Below are positions 9,829-22,680 of a stretch of 64,000 nt of DNA, piece by piece. Below the pieces are notes generated by a model. It ran no database searches. It worked only from the letters and a program-made list of their open reading frames with translations, and was not told the DNA's origin. Position 1 is the first letter of the stretch; each line of letters begins with the position of its first letter. The stretch comes from Asparagopsis taxiformis (Eukaryota; Rhodophyta; Florideophyceae; Bonnemaisoniales; Bonnemaisoniaceae), in contig JALQPE010002354.1 in NCBI GenBank assembly GCA_030407315.1, positions 62,001-126,000 of the forward strand, in the 5' to 3' direction. The position numbers and the translations under genes were made by a program.

Positions 9829-11798
9829 ATGGATCCATCCGCGCCCGAGCGATCGAACGCGCCGACCGACCCGCCGCCAGTCGCGTTGCAAACGCACGCA
9901 GTCGACGCACTGGTCGCTTCACATATCCCTGACCCTACCGCTTCTCCGTGGCCGCCGTTACCGACGCAAGCGCTCGCGAGCATCGACGACGACGCGCAAA
10001 CGTCCGACGATGGCGCCGCAACGAAGCGCGAGGCCGAGTTCCGCGTTTCCGACGTGCACGCTACGCCGTCCGCCACGCTTCCGAGCTTGGTTCGACAAGT
10101 AGTGGACGACCCCACGTTCCAATGCATGCTCCAGGCTGAAGTACGAGCTGCGGTGGACCGCGCTATCAAGGGCCAATCACGTGGATTGACGGCTCAGATG
10201 AGGGCGCAAGTCCACAACCTAATCGTCACTACGATGGACTCCCGCGAGGAGCACAATATGAACGCGCGAACGTCGCTGCGCGCGAAAACCGAACGCGAAC
10301 CGCAGCGCGCGCGACCCCTACGAACTACGTGCGCGACGCGGACCCCAAAGGATGGCTGGAACTGGCGCGCCAGGACCTGTCATTCGACGACCACTCGCCT
10401 TCGGATAGCGACAATGGACCCGCGCATCCCGGGCTGGTAGAGATCCAGCCGTTGAACGAGCTGTTCACGCGCGCGCTTTCGTATCGCACGTATCGCTTGC
10501 GTAATACGGACCGCGCGTTTAACCGAACAATTGCGAGCGAATTGGCTAACACAGCGAAAATGGTGCGTCATTCGATGCAAGGAGAGAATTTCACGGGCGC
10601 TGACGGAATCGCCGTGCTATCGTTCCTGAAGTATTTCAAGAGCGCATGCGACGACACCGGCGTATCCGAAGGGGCAGCGTTGCCGATTCTCAAGTATTTC
10701 CTGGCCGACGAGGCGCGCGACACGTTCCAAACGTACGTGGGACGAACGTTCCGAGGAGCGCGCGCGGGCGTCGACTCGATTACGTGCTACGCGGAAGCCG
10801 TTCAGTGGCTCCTGCTAACCTATGCGCGCGAAGGCGACGTCGCGCAAGCGTATCGTGACGTGGCGCAACAAACGCAAGACCCGAAGAAAACCGAAACGCA
10901 ATTCGCTACGAGACTACGACGCCGCGCGCTGCGCTGCGGCGATGCGTTTAGCGAGCGAACGCTTGTTTCTATTTTCGTCGATGGTCTACGAACCTATGCG
11001 CAACACCTCGTGCGGGACGCGCTGTCTCGCGACCCGCGTCGATACAACTTTCGAGAGCTAGTCTCTATGGCGCAGAGCCACGGGGACACGCACCGAGCGA
11101 TGACGCCGACGACGAGCGCGCGACCGCTATTACGGCGAACTCCTGCGCTCTACGTGGAAGAAGACGAGACACCGACGCTGCAAGCACTGACCGTGGGGCA
11201 CACCCCGCCATCAGGCTTCTCATCGCCAAACGTCTCAACCTCCGCTGCGACGCCGCACGTTCCGCGCGAACGGAAGTTCTCGACCCCGAGCCCCATGCGA
11301 AGTCCAACCTCGCTTGGCACCCCTTCGTCGAATTATCGCACGCCACGCTCTCGCGACGCATCGCCCGCCGACCGCTCGCGACGCTTTGCGCATAACGACG
11401 ACCGAGAACGCGAACGCGCGGGACCGTACACGGCGCACATACCGCGCGCAACTTACCCACCGCCTATCGTGAGACAGACGGCACCGGCCGACACGTCTCG
11501 CACAGCGGCGTTCCGCTGTCTGATATGCCGGAAGTTTGGGCACCCCATGGTAAGCTGCCTGCTGCTCTCATCCGAGCAACAGGCCGCGATTCGCGAGATG
11601 CATATCCACGCGCGTCTAACGCCCGAAGAACTGAACCTGCAGCGCAACGTTCAGGTTTTCGAAGTTTCCGCGGACGATGACGCACGCGAGCGCGAAAGCG
11701 AACGCACGCGCGAAGAGGACGCGCACGACGGCGAGCAGCTCACGCCCCACTCGGTTCGCTTCGCAGAAGACCCGGGAAACGCCTACGAGGAGTCGTAG
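9829..11798 (+). CDS. gag: Gypsy-B gag, unit 1, in two frames
   Basis: The first frame, 9829-10440, starts at an ATG and encodes a 203-residue acidic, Pro/Ala-rich N-terminus (MDPSAPERS). The second frame, open from before 10200 to the TAG at 11798, encodes the capsid region: YRTYRLRNTDRAFN, then LSFLKYFKSACDDTG and LLLTYAREGDVAQAYRD, which fit the retrotransposon gag fold. A zinc knuckle follows, CLICRKFGHPMVSC (CX2CX4HX4C), for RNA binding. No ATG starts the second frame. Expression would need a frameshift or splice in the overlap, or an ancestral indel has split the gene. Unit 2 has the same split, and Gypsy-A gag is also split. Capsid and nucleocapsid package the genomic RNA in the cytoplasm. 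Confidence 0.75.
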
Positions 11799-11842
11799 CG
11801 GGTGGGCCGACTCCTCTCCACTCAACGGACACGCGACGCGCG

Positions 11843-14800
11843 ATGACGCAGCCGCCGCGCGAAAGACCGCCTCCGTTACCACCCGAAACAGTGGTCCTGT
11901 TTCAGAACCCTACCGCGAACTACAAACTCGAGGTACGCGTCGGATATAATCTACGTACGGCCACTGCGGTGACCGCTGTGCTTGATACCGGCGCGGGCCC
12001 GAGCCTCATTCGCGAGAACGTATTAGGCGCTGATTGGAAGCGCCACGCTACGCCGCCGACGCTGCGCTGCGCGATTATCGACGCGAATGGACGACGCCTC
12101 GCGCCGAACGCGTCGCTGCGACTTAGCGTCCTTCTAGGTGCCCGCGCGCACCTTCAAACTTTTCTGGTGGTGCCGCGCTTATCCGTTCCTTGCATTCTGG
12201 GAGCAGACTTCATCGACCGTGTGGTTCGGATGATCTATACCGGGCCGCAGCGCGCGTTGCAAACCCGCTATGGAGACCACGTTCCAATGCTCCCACGCAC
12301 GCCGACGAAACCGCGCCGCGCACCGACCCCCAAGACTACCCGACCGACAGATTTCGCACCGATCCGCGTTGCGCGCCGCACGTCGATTCCGCCGCACGCG
12401 ACGCGAGCTATCGAAGTCACCACGGGCGCTGACGGACGCTGCATTACGATACCCGCGACCGACCTCTACGGACAGAAGTTGCTTCGTCTAGCCAATGGTG
12501 AAACGCAGGTTAAAAGGAACGTGCCCTTCAGTGTGCATGTGCACAACGCCGGCACCCGCCTACAGGTATTGCCCAAAGGCATGAAGGTGGGCGCCGCAGT
12601 GCCCAACCCCGTAGGTTGCCTACAAGTTGCACAAGAAGCGCCGCCTCCGCAAGACCGACCGCCCGACGATGCGACGCCACGCAACGCGACGAACCCGCCG
12701 GACCTGCGCGAAACCGACGGATTGCGAACGCGGGGCCGCATTGGGAAGACCTCTTACGCGCGACGCTACGCGATGAGCGAGTAGACGACGACCTACACGC
12801 GCGAATTATCGAGATGCTGCGAAAGCACGAGCGAATGTGGAATGGCACGCTTGGAGCCATCCACGCGACAGAACACCGCATCGAACTGGTTCCGGGGGCG
12901 ACCCCCGTCAACCAACCGCCGTACCGCGCCGACACGCGTCGCGCGAAATTATCCGTACGCAAGTGGAAAAGATGCTCCGCGCTGGAGTGATCGAACCTGC
13001 TACGTCGGAATGGGCGAGCCCGGTCGTAGTCGTGCCTAAGAAGGATGAGACTTCCCGCTTCTGCATCGACTACCGCCGCTTAAACGCCGCCACCGTCAAG
13101 GACGCGTATCCGATTCCGCGCATGGACGATTGCGTCGATTCGCTCGGTAACGCGACGGTTTTCACTACGCTGGACTGCAACTCGGGATACTGGCAGATCC
13201 CGGTAGCGCACGCCGACCGCGACAAGACTACGTTTACGCCGCATGTTGGTACGTATCGCTTCCGCCGCATGCCCTTTGGACTTTCGAACGCGCCCGCGAC
13301 GTTTCAGCGCGCGCTCGATATCTTGCTCGCGAACGTGAAATGGCAGCACTGCCTTGTCTACCTGGATGACGTAATCATCTTCTCCGCCGATGTAAACGCG
13401 CACGTGCATCACGTCGACGAGATACTGGGGATCCTCGGACGCGCTGGCGTTTCGCTTAAATTTGCGAAGACCGAGTTCTTCAAGCGCTCGGTGGACTATC
13501 TGGGACACACTATTTCGCCGGGGAAGCTATCCGTACCGACGACGAAATGCGACGCGCTGCGCGATGCGACGTACCCGACGACGAAGACGCAGCTGCGCAG
13601 CTTTCTGGGAACTTGCAACGTATACCGCCGATTCGTTGAAAAATTCGCGTTCGTAGCCGCGCCGCTTACGCAGCTGTTGAAGAAGGACCAAGGAGATAAC
13701 CTACCCGCGCCGACGCCAGAGCAAACGCGCGCGTTCGAATCATTGCGACGAGCGATGCTATCTCCGCCTATTCTTCGCCTACCGCGCGAGGGACACCCAT
13801 ACGTGCTCGATACCGACGCGTCGCAAGGACAAATCGGATGCGCATTATTACAGCTAGACGCCGACGAAGACACATTACATCCAGTCGGATACTGGTCGCG
13901 CACGCTTAACGACGCGGAGCGAAATTATTCGACGACGGAACGCGAATGCCTCGCGGTGGTATGGGCAGTGTTACTACTACGCGCGTATCTAGAAGGACGG
14001 AAGTTCACGGTTCGCACGGACCACAATTCGCTGCGCTGGATTCTAAACATGACCTCTGCGGAAGGACGACTCGCGCGCTGGCGATGGCGATTGCGACTCG
14101 CCGAGTTCGAGTTCGACGTCGAATATAAAAAGGGTAAACGCCATGTCATCGCCGACGCACTCTCGCGAATGGCCACGCGAAGCAGCGACGAGACGGAAAT
14201 ACCGGACGAGATACCCTGCTTCGACGCCGCGAACATCGTTGAACCGCACGCGGACGCTTATGCGCGAACCGATACCGCGCTACTATGCGACTACGCAGAA
14301 TACTACCCGAGTTTGGACTGCCTACTGGCAATTCGGTCGTGCATCGAACCGCCCGTGTCCACTGACGAGTGGATTCGCGAGCAAGCGACGGACGAGTTCT
14401 GCCAGAACGCGAAACGCGATGTCGAAACCGCGCCGCAGTCGCGCTTTCACCTGTCCCCCGATGGGATACTTATGAGGACAGCGCCGCTCGACGACGCCAC
14501 GCAGACAGTCGTACCCGAAGCGATTAAGAGGCGCATTTTGCGAGCTAACCATTACGCGGTAACCGCAGGACATCCGGGCGCGCGACGCATGTATGACGCA
14601 ATTCGACGCGCGTACTACTGGCCGATGATGAGCGTAGATGTCTACACTACGGTGAGACAGTGCGACGCGTGCGCACGTAACCGCGTTACGCAATATCGCC
14701 ATACGAACGCCCTGAAGCTATTCCCCGCGATGCGCCCACTCGAAGACGTCGCTATCGATATCCTTGGGCCGCTGCCCGAGACTCCGCGCCAACGCCGCTT

Positions 14801-16076
14801 CGTACTCGTAATCGCAGACCGCTATAGCAAACTCTGCCGACTCATCGCGCTCGGACGCGTATCCGCGCTCGCCGTTGCGAAGGCATTTTGCCGAGATTGG
14901 GTTTTCGTCTATGGACCGCCGCGCACGCTACTTTCGGACAATGGGCCGCAATTCCGCTCGAAGCTGTTTCGGGAGACTTGCGCGCTGATGGGTACGCGAA
15001 ATATATTCACAACGACGTACCATCCGCAATCGAACGGACAAGTCGAGCGCATGAACCGCACCATCGTCGCGACGCTGCGTCATTATGTAGATGAAGAGCG
15101 CAAAGATTGGGACGAGCATTTAGACGCGCTAGTGTACGCTTACAACCGCGCGATACACCGCTCGACGAATACGTCGCCGTTCGAACTTACGCTCACGCGC
15201 TATCCCGTATCGCTAGGAACGGAACAAGTGGACACGATTCGCAGCACGCCGTTCCTCCGTATGGAGTTTCTAGCGCGATTATCGGACGCCTACGCGCGCG
15301 CAGCAAACGCGCTGAAGAAAGCGCAAGCGCGGTATAAACGGGATTTAGACCGCGGCGTACGCGCAGTGAACAAGGAAATCAAGGTGGGAGACCAAGTATA
15401 CTTGGATACCCGCGCGGGAGCGACGACTCAAGCGCAGCGAGACGAAGGAGCGCGTGCGTCGAAATTGGACTACCCCGTCTCCGGCCCTTTCCCTGTAATA
15501 GGCTGTCGCGGCCATACCTACGAAATCGTAATAGATGGCGTGCCCGAGCTCGTTAGTTCCGACCGCATCCGTGTCGCACCGCGTATTGCGACGCCCGCGT
15601 CGACCCCGCTAGACGACGAGGAAGATACTACCGCAACGGAAGTTGCTAACGACGCTACGTCGCGCAGCGAACGCGACCTCGAAGCTGCGAGCAAAGTTAG
15701 CCCAGAGTCTGGGTACGGAACGCGCGAATTTATGATTGACAAACTCATGGCCGAAGGCATTGACGATGCTGGGGAAGCCGTTTTCCGAGTGCGCTGGAAA
15801 GGATATTCGCCGCGCGATGATACCTGGGAACCCGTGGGCTCACTACCCGCACCTATTGTTGCACGCTTTCGCAGGGACCTAAAGCGAATTGCTTCGAACG
15901 CCGCCGGACGCGACACCGAGACCGGCCGCGCTACGTCACGCAACCGCCGGGGACCCCCGCCGAAGAAGCGCACTCCGGAAGCGACAAGCGTCACCAAACC
16001 GCGCCGGACGCCACCCAGTCGCTCAAGTTCGCGGTTAGCGGACAAGAGGACGCGCCACCGCCCGCCACGCAACTAA
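11843..16076 (+). pseudogene. pol: Gypsy-B pol, unit 1, frameshifted between protease and RT
   Basis: The ATG at 11843 opens a frame with the aspartic protease site DTGAGPS, ending at 12784. The reverse transcriptase (YLDD near 13355-13370), RNase H (DTDAS; TDHNSLRW), integrase (zinc motif ending CDACARN; core Asp in VAIDILGPL, SDNGPQF; Glu in NGQVERMN) and a chromodomain (FMIDKLMAEG, then VRWKGYSPRDDTWEP, about 15730-15840) follow in a second frame to 16076. Compared with unit 2, this copy lacks one base near 12720 and another near 12928, so the frame shifts twice before RT. The family normally makes one polyprotein, so this copy is probably inactive. The chromodomain places it among chromoviruses, which target chromatin marks on integration. 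Confidence 0.85.
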
Positions 16077-17915
16077 CGTGCAAAACCGCCGAGCCAAGAG
16101 CGGCATACGAACCAAGGAGGGCGCCTGCGTAGCTCATGGAGAAAACGGGCCAGGACCACGAGGCACTCTCTGACGCGCATACGAAAAAGCGCGCCGACGC
16201 ATCACCCTTGCCGTCTACTTCGTGTGCCCGCGGCGTCCAGCATTCTCGAACTGGTTCAGGCGATGACGTGACACCGCACGAGAACGTCAGCCGCGACGTC
16301 AGACGAAGTTTCACCGCGCCCTGCGCAATTGACGTTCTACCGCTGAATGACTTGGAACGGTCGCCGCACGCAATGGAGCGACGCCGCTCGCGAGCCGCTT
16401 ACGCACCCGTCCGGCAAGCCGCACATGATTCGTCGTTTGCGCGTTGCGTTACTACTCGCGTCAGCTATCCGCACGGAGGCAATCCACACTGGGCTAGGCT
16501 AACTGGGAGTTGAACGCTTGCGCGAGCATACAAACGAACGTTTTGTACTGCTGGTGCTAACACGCGTCGCGCAGAACGCCGTCGATGCGTGGGAATCGAG
16601 CCCACTCGCTTACGCCCTAGACGCCGCCCGCTGATCACCTGTGCGAGGTTCGGAAACCGCTGCGCAAGTCGCGCCAAGACCACCAGGAGACACCACGTAT
16701 TACTCCTCGCCTGCGCTTCGACCGCTCTTCGTTCGCCACGCAACCACTCTTCGTTCGCCCTGCAGCTACTCGTCGCCCACGCTATGCAACCCTCAATAAC
16801 CGCCTACCGCCACGCAGCGGTCGCGCTATTTCACGCACTGAGAGTCTCGCCCGCGTATGTCGGCGCACAACCTGTAAAATGCGTGCAAGCCCGGCATCGA
16901 CTAACTCTCTGACTGACTCTAGGAGATGTGCGATGCGCTGGAACCAGCGATGGGTTTCGCACGAAAATAGGGGAGCGGCTCCGAAATTGGGTGCGCAGTC
17001 TGGCCCGGCGGAATAGCAATTTGACCGTCCCGCAAAAATTGTCCCACGAGAAAACTGTTGGCGAAGGGGCACCTGGATTGCGCCGCCGCCACACTGACCC
17101 CCACGCCGTGACAAGCCGTCCCTCGCTGCCGTCATTTGATTGGACGACAACACGCGCAGACTCCAGCGAGCACCTCGAACTCGGTGGAAAGACGCAGTCA
17201 CCTGGACGTACGCCGGTCTCCACCGAGAATATAGTGGCATTCACGCGCGCATCTCCCCCTCAGCAAAAGCGCGGAGAATGAGGCCGAGTCTACAAAAAGA
17301 AAGAGGCGACCCACACGGGAGCCCACGAATAAGGCCCTTTCGCCCCGCTCTAGCCTTGGAACAGCGGATGCGGTAGTGAGACACGAACGTAGGTAGCAAG
17401 CGAGGCGACGCGAAGGCGAAAAACGAAGGCGCGTAGCAACGAACCGATGACGCGACCGCGAGCGAACGCGCGATGGAATTAACCAGCGGCGACGAGAACC
17501 ACGAGCAACGAACCGACGAAGCGAACGCATTACGACGATCGCGCTCCGGCGTACCGGCCGCCCCAACTCACCCCGTTCACCCCCCTCTCAAGTTCCACAA
17601 CACACGAAACCCAACGCTTGCTGGAAATATCGGCACGTGCTGATGGCAGACTTCGTCCGGTTGTCCCCCGAACGGCGACGTGGACAACGGGCACATACGG
17701 CTTTGAGCCACGACACGCGCGTCCTTACTAAAGGCACACCGACGCTTGCGTGCCTCATGATCTGGCACGCCGAGTACCGGCCGGCCCCCAGCGTCACACT
17801 ACAGCGCGTGTACCAAGTGGAGGAACCAAGAGGCGGGAAGGGCGACACGTAGATACCAACAAGACGATTTTATTGCAAGGAGAATGTAATGCGTGTTAAC
17901 TGGATGGAGCAAGAA
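16077..17915. other. Gypsy-B unit 1 region between pol and antisense gene
   Basis: There are about 1.8 kb without a gene I can support. A 125-codon frame at 16136-16513 is preserved in unit 2, but the two units are recent duplicates, so this says little about function. It probably holds the shared 3' untranslated regions of the convergent transcripts. Confidence 0.45.
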
Positions 17916-20739
17916 TCAGGACGGAGGTGCGCGTGTGTCATCGTCTCGACGCGTGTGACGGCTGGACGAACTACCCGCTGTATTGCGCGAACGAGCGCGG
18001 CTCGAAGCCGTATCTGCCTGGTGACCGCGTCGCCGTTCGGGATTCAACACCCGAACGACGCGCCCATCATGTACGCCAATCCGAAGTGGAGGAATACTCG
18101 TGCGACCCGTCGAAGCCGCGGCCGCGCGCGAACGCGTCATGGGCCGTGCGCCGCCGCGTCCCGAGCCAACGCTCCCCGCAGCGCCACGTACCGCTTCTGC
18201 GCGCAACTCGCTCACGGACTGCGTTTCGCCAGCTGACTCTTTCTCGCCCACGGACCCAGTCGGGGACCGCTGCAGGAAGCCAACGACATCGTTCAACGCC
18301 GAACCCAACCGGTGCGCGCGTTCGATAGTTTCTTGAACCTTGAGCACGGTATCACTTTCTCGCGCGCGATATTCGTCGCGCACCGCAGCGATACGAGCTG
18401 ACGACCGCCCTCTTTCTACTTCCAAATTGGCTTCGACTTCGACGAGCGCACTCTGCGCCGTCTGCTGAGCAGTCACCGCAGCGTCACAGCGAGTTCGAAG
18501 ATTCGCTAGCGCCGCCCGATCACCCTCAGCCTCCTTCCTGTACGCCGCTGCACGACCTTGCAACTTCCCGATGTCTTCGTGCATACGCTCAATACGCGCA
18601 GCGTCTTCGTCGACCTTGCGTTTTAGCGCGGCTTCGCGCTCCTCCGATTCCGCCAACGTCTTCCGAGTCTCGCGCAGGACCGACACGGCTTCGTCACGTG
18701 CCTCAGACGCATCATCGCGCGCCTTGATTGCCTCGTCGAGCGCTCGGGTGGCCGCGCTAAGTCGCCCCAAAGCCTCGTCGCGAGCTTGCGCGACCGACGT
18801 CACGCGCGACAACGCTTCATCCCGACCCTGCTTGGCCGAAGAGAGTTGAGTTTGTAGCCCGTCTGCCGCCGGCGAACCAGCGACTACACCGGCGTCGACA
18901 CCAGCCACCGCCGCGGGCGCTTCTGCACCCTCGCCAACAACCGCCGAACCCGATGCCGCTAGCCGTCGCCGCACTTGCACCTGCTTCGCCGGGCATATTG
19001 GTGGTGCCTCGACCCTGAGTGGCTTTCTTCAGCTCTTGAAACTCGTTGTACACCTTCACGTACTCCGCCCGCAGCGCCGCGTCCAACTGCGCAACGTCGA
19101 AAGGAGCCCGTGGTGCTTCGGAGAACAACGAGTAGCGCCCATCGCGGAACCGCCGGCGCTCAACGGCCAACAATGCGGCCATCCCAAGGTACTGCGCATA
19201 TTCCCGCGAATTCGTTGCGCGCATCACATGCAACTCGTCAGAAGACAACGCCGACAAGACAGCATCTACGGTAACGACGTCGCCCGCTTCTAGATGCGCG
19301 AACGCGCTACGTGAAGGGTTGCGCGGCGACTTCAGTAGCAAGTGAGGGATCTCCGTATCCTGTGAACTCCGAGCGCGCCATGCGCCCAATCCACGACGCC
19401 GCGTTCCGCGCTCCACGGTAGCCACTGGCCACCTTCATTGAAGTCCACGCCGGGAACCACGTCGAAGACTGGCATCTCGTCCCATGGACACGCGCGATGC
19501 TCCGACAAGAGACTTTCTAAGTGCGCGACTGAATAGGTGCCGCCACGAACGACCGCCGCAGCGCCGACGCTCTCGATACCGGCGATGAGCCGGTCGCTCA
19601 AGCGAACGAAACGACGCTCGACGAACGCGACATGAAGCCAGGCGCAGGCCACCATCACGACCCATTCGCTAGGCGCTAAGCGCCACGGCCCAGAAGTAGG
19701 AACGCGTCTCGACCGGAACATCAAGACCAAGAAGGACAGATGGTGCATAATGGAAGACGCACGGCAGGGGAACGGACAGCGATTCGGGAGCGTCAGGCCA
19801 GTCGTGCGGGTCGTAGCGCGGGAAGAAGGAACTCACGCGATCTTCTGGGAACTCGCGAAATTCGACGTCGCGATGCGTAACGAAGTAACCGGTCGAGCGA
19901 CGCAAGCGCAATTCACGACGCGCCTCGGAGCGCATCCCCGCGTCGAAAAACCAAGGCTCACTAACTTCTCCCTCCCGTTCAACATCATTCCAGGGAACGC
20001 CGCCGTCCAACAAGAAACCGGCGCTAGGCGCCGCCGCCCAGGGGTCAAGATGCGCGAACTCGTCGCGACGCATTGTGCGAAGACGCGCCAAGTGACGTAC
20101 CAACCGCTCATCCGCCGCGTCCTCCAGGAAGTAAGTGTCACAAGGAAGGTTCGAAGGTACAGCCAAATCGCACCACGCCGCCTCGCGTCGCGCATCCCAT
20201 ACGGCTTGCGTATTCTTGTGGCCAGGTAACACCGCATAGCGGTTGACATCGGCGATACGCGTCCATAGGAAACGCCGCGGAAAGTATTGGACGCGACTCA
20301 ATTCGGACCAAGTTGGCATCGCGCGCGGCAGGAACCGGAACGCAGAAGGGTCATCGTAACGCGCACGCGGAGCGGCGACGGGGACGCGCTGCGCGGCCGA
20401 GGGGAGCGACACGGAAGAAGGGGCAGGTACGGAACGAAGAGGCACGCCAACGTTGGCACGACTCCCAGCCGCGGGTGTAGCGGCTACGTCCACTGTCGCA
20501 ACAACGCCCGATGACGCACCGACATTATCCGCGTTATGCGCACTCGACGACGCGGCAACCGGCGCGCTGGTGGACGACGCTTGAGCCATTGACAGATAAA
20601 ATGGGCTCTCGGGGCTCATAGGAGATGGCGAAGCGGGACGCGGAGTCGCCAATGGCGAACGTATCGGCGTTGCAGCTTCTTCGCCGGAAGGGACGCTGGC
20701 GCACAGCCAGCTGGGGAGAGTATCACCGTCGTGCGCCAT
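17916..20739 (-). pseudogene. Gypsy-B antisense gene, unit 1: coiled-coil protein, frameshifted
   Basis: The gene lies on the strand opposite gag-pol. The ATG at 20737-20739 opens a Ser/Ala/Pro-rich N-terminus and a central block with VPSNLPCDTYFLE, RSTGYFVTHRDVEFREF and PLPCVFHYAPS. The sequence continues in other frames: 19748-19332 (MPVFDVVPGVDF), 19425-18817 (VLSALSSDELHVM) and 18980-17916. The last part has a long charged coiled coil (QARDEALGRL, ALDEAIKARDDA, REAALKRKVDED) and a basic tail. The same blocks occur in the same order in the Gypsy-A antisense protein, which is in one frame. Three frame changes suggest decay, though introns were not excluded. The function is unknown; antisense extra genes between pol and the 3' LTR are known in plant Tat-lineage Gypsy elements. 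Confidence 0.65.
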
Positions 20740-20910
20740 GGCGAAAGCGACCGCGTGCGAAAACGAGCGAAGCAACGAATGCGAGTGACCGAGGAGAAAA
20801 GAAGGATAGAAAGAGAGAGAGGATCGACAGGAGAAGAGTGGACAGAGAGAAAGAAAAGGCAAAGGATACGCAGGAAGAGATGACGCGCGGGGACGCGCTG
20901 TGATGTTAGT

Positions 20911-20919
20911 CGGGGGGAG
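20911..20919 (+). promoter_or_regulatory. Polypurine tract, Gypsy-B unit 1
   Basis: CGGGGGGAG directly abuts the TG of LTR x2, as expected for the RNase H-resistant primer of plus-strand DNA synthesis. The same tract precedes LTR x3. Confidence 0.75.
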
Positions 20920-21709
20920 TGTGGTGCAATTTATGCCGCTAACGCGAACGCGGGTTGGAGCGATACCGACGAGTTGAGTCCGCGTGCATCCGCGCTGAGT
21001 TAGTTAGTAAGCGAGCGTACGCGTGGCGAACCGATTACGTGTCACGGTGCACCTGCGCGAACGCGTGCGATTGCAAACCCGGCGCCACGTGTAGCGATTT
21101 CGACGAATTTCCCTTTATTTCCCCTTTTTGGGTTTTTTATGACGAAAGTCTTTTTCCCAAATATTTCCCTTTTGCGTGCGAGCGAGCGGCCGCCGGCCGG
21201 CCACGGTAGGACAGCCTGTCCTTTAGTAGTTAGCTATTAATGGTCGTTCTGCTTCGCACCTTACCAATAAACAGGCAGCATCTTCGCAGCTACGAGTTAA
21301 GCGTTTAGCGAATCGCGAGGACCGATTGCGTTACAACGTTGCGTGCGGGTTGCTCACGATCGCCGGCGTTCGCGTGCGCGCTGCGCATAAACCGATCGTC
21401 GAACCGCGTCGCACCGCGATAGCGCGCGTTGCGTCGCACGCCACTAGGCCAGGGATTTACGACCCCTGTGTGGATCGCGTTGTGCTCGAGTTTACTCGGT
21501 GATCTCACCCTGAGATCACGGCTTGCGCCGGCCCGCGAATCCCGTGTTGCGATCGTTCCCTACGCGTTCCGCCGTTGTACCACCCGTTCGCCAGCGCGAC
21601 CGAGCGACGCGCGAACGCAAGTTCAACCAGCGCGTTACGGTTCACCTCGCCCTGACACGGCTGCAATTCTAGAACTCCCTTAGCGATCGCCACCCCGGCT
21701 GGTCCTACA
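20920..21709 (+). mobile_element. LTR x2 (3' LTR of Gypsy-B unit 1)
   Basis: This 790-bp copy of LTR x is essentially identical to x1 by eye. It serves as the 3' LTR of internal region 1, while the 5' LTR of that region is the other subfamily, y1. Its right side is CCGAC, the same target copy seen after x1. Confidence 0.85.
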
Positions 21710-22680
21710 CCGACCCCTCAGCTGGACGCTGCACCTCTGCAATTGCTTGCAGCTTCACCACTGTTTCCCACCGTGTCCCACATTTCTCCCTTGAGGATGG
21801 TGAGTCTGACTTGCATGCCGATTCGGGTTATTGTTATGTTTCTACGTGTATGCAAATGGAGGCCATGGGGAAGTATTGTACACTTTTACAGCTTTAGAAA
21901 TGCGGCGAAGCCACTTGTACATGTAAATGATTTCTTTAATCTACGCCATCACACTTATGAACTCCCAAGGGGTTCAGCTCGAGAAAGCTAGCCCAGAACC
22001 AATTTGGTGCAGCAAACACCCATTTGCTCTTTAGTTGAACATTGCTTTTCCATTTCACTGGCGCTCGCCCTCGGAGAATTAACTCTATCGTGTCTGGGAA
22101 TATACTGAACTTCCACTGGCGCTCGCGAGCGTACTTTCATGGGTAACCCCTGTTTCGCGTCCTTTAGAACCTGTGAGGAGACCGCCTCATGACTCTTCGC
22201 CCGATCGCTACGGAAGCGGTCCCAAACTATACAATATCATTCTGGTCGTAATTTTTTTTTGGATCTGCAGAGGAGGATTTGCATATGCAAAAATGGCTAT
22301 GAAGTCTCCATGAGAGGTTTCAATATAGACAGACCTAAGTGTTGGACACATGAACCGGCTCGGAAAGTTAGCGATTAATGGAAAAGCCAATGGGCCAACG
22401 GGGTTCCGGGAGCGTTAGGAGACTCCGAAGCGCGATGAGCTAGACGCAGATGCGTGTTGTCTCGCATTATTTTACGAAACGGGCGCCAGTGGCGGACGAT
22501 GCATCGATGGCAATTTACGAATTTCCGGAATTTCATAATTTTTAAAAAATGCAAGAATTCGAAAAAATTTGAAAAAGTATAAGAACAGAAAAATAGATGT
22601 GGCGCAATTAATATCCTGCGTCGGAACCGCTAGCGAAAGCGTGAGTCGCGATGGGTCCGCATGAATCGAGACGAGTTCAG
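21710..22680. repeat. Spacer copy 2 between x and y LTRs
   Basis: Duplicate of the 7472-8442 spacer. No gene is seen. Confidence 0.6.

Noticed and set aside
9521..10102. 193-codon plus-strand frame overlapping the Gypsy-B leader and gag start
   Set aside because: It lacks an ATG start, is basic and low complexity, and overlaps the acidic gag N-terminus in another frame. Its repeat in unit 2 only reflects duplication.
16136..16513. 125-codon frame after Gypsy-B pol
   Set aside because: No domain is recognisable, and its only support is the near-identical second unit.
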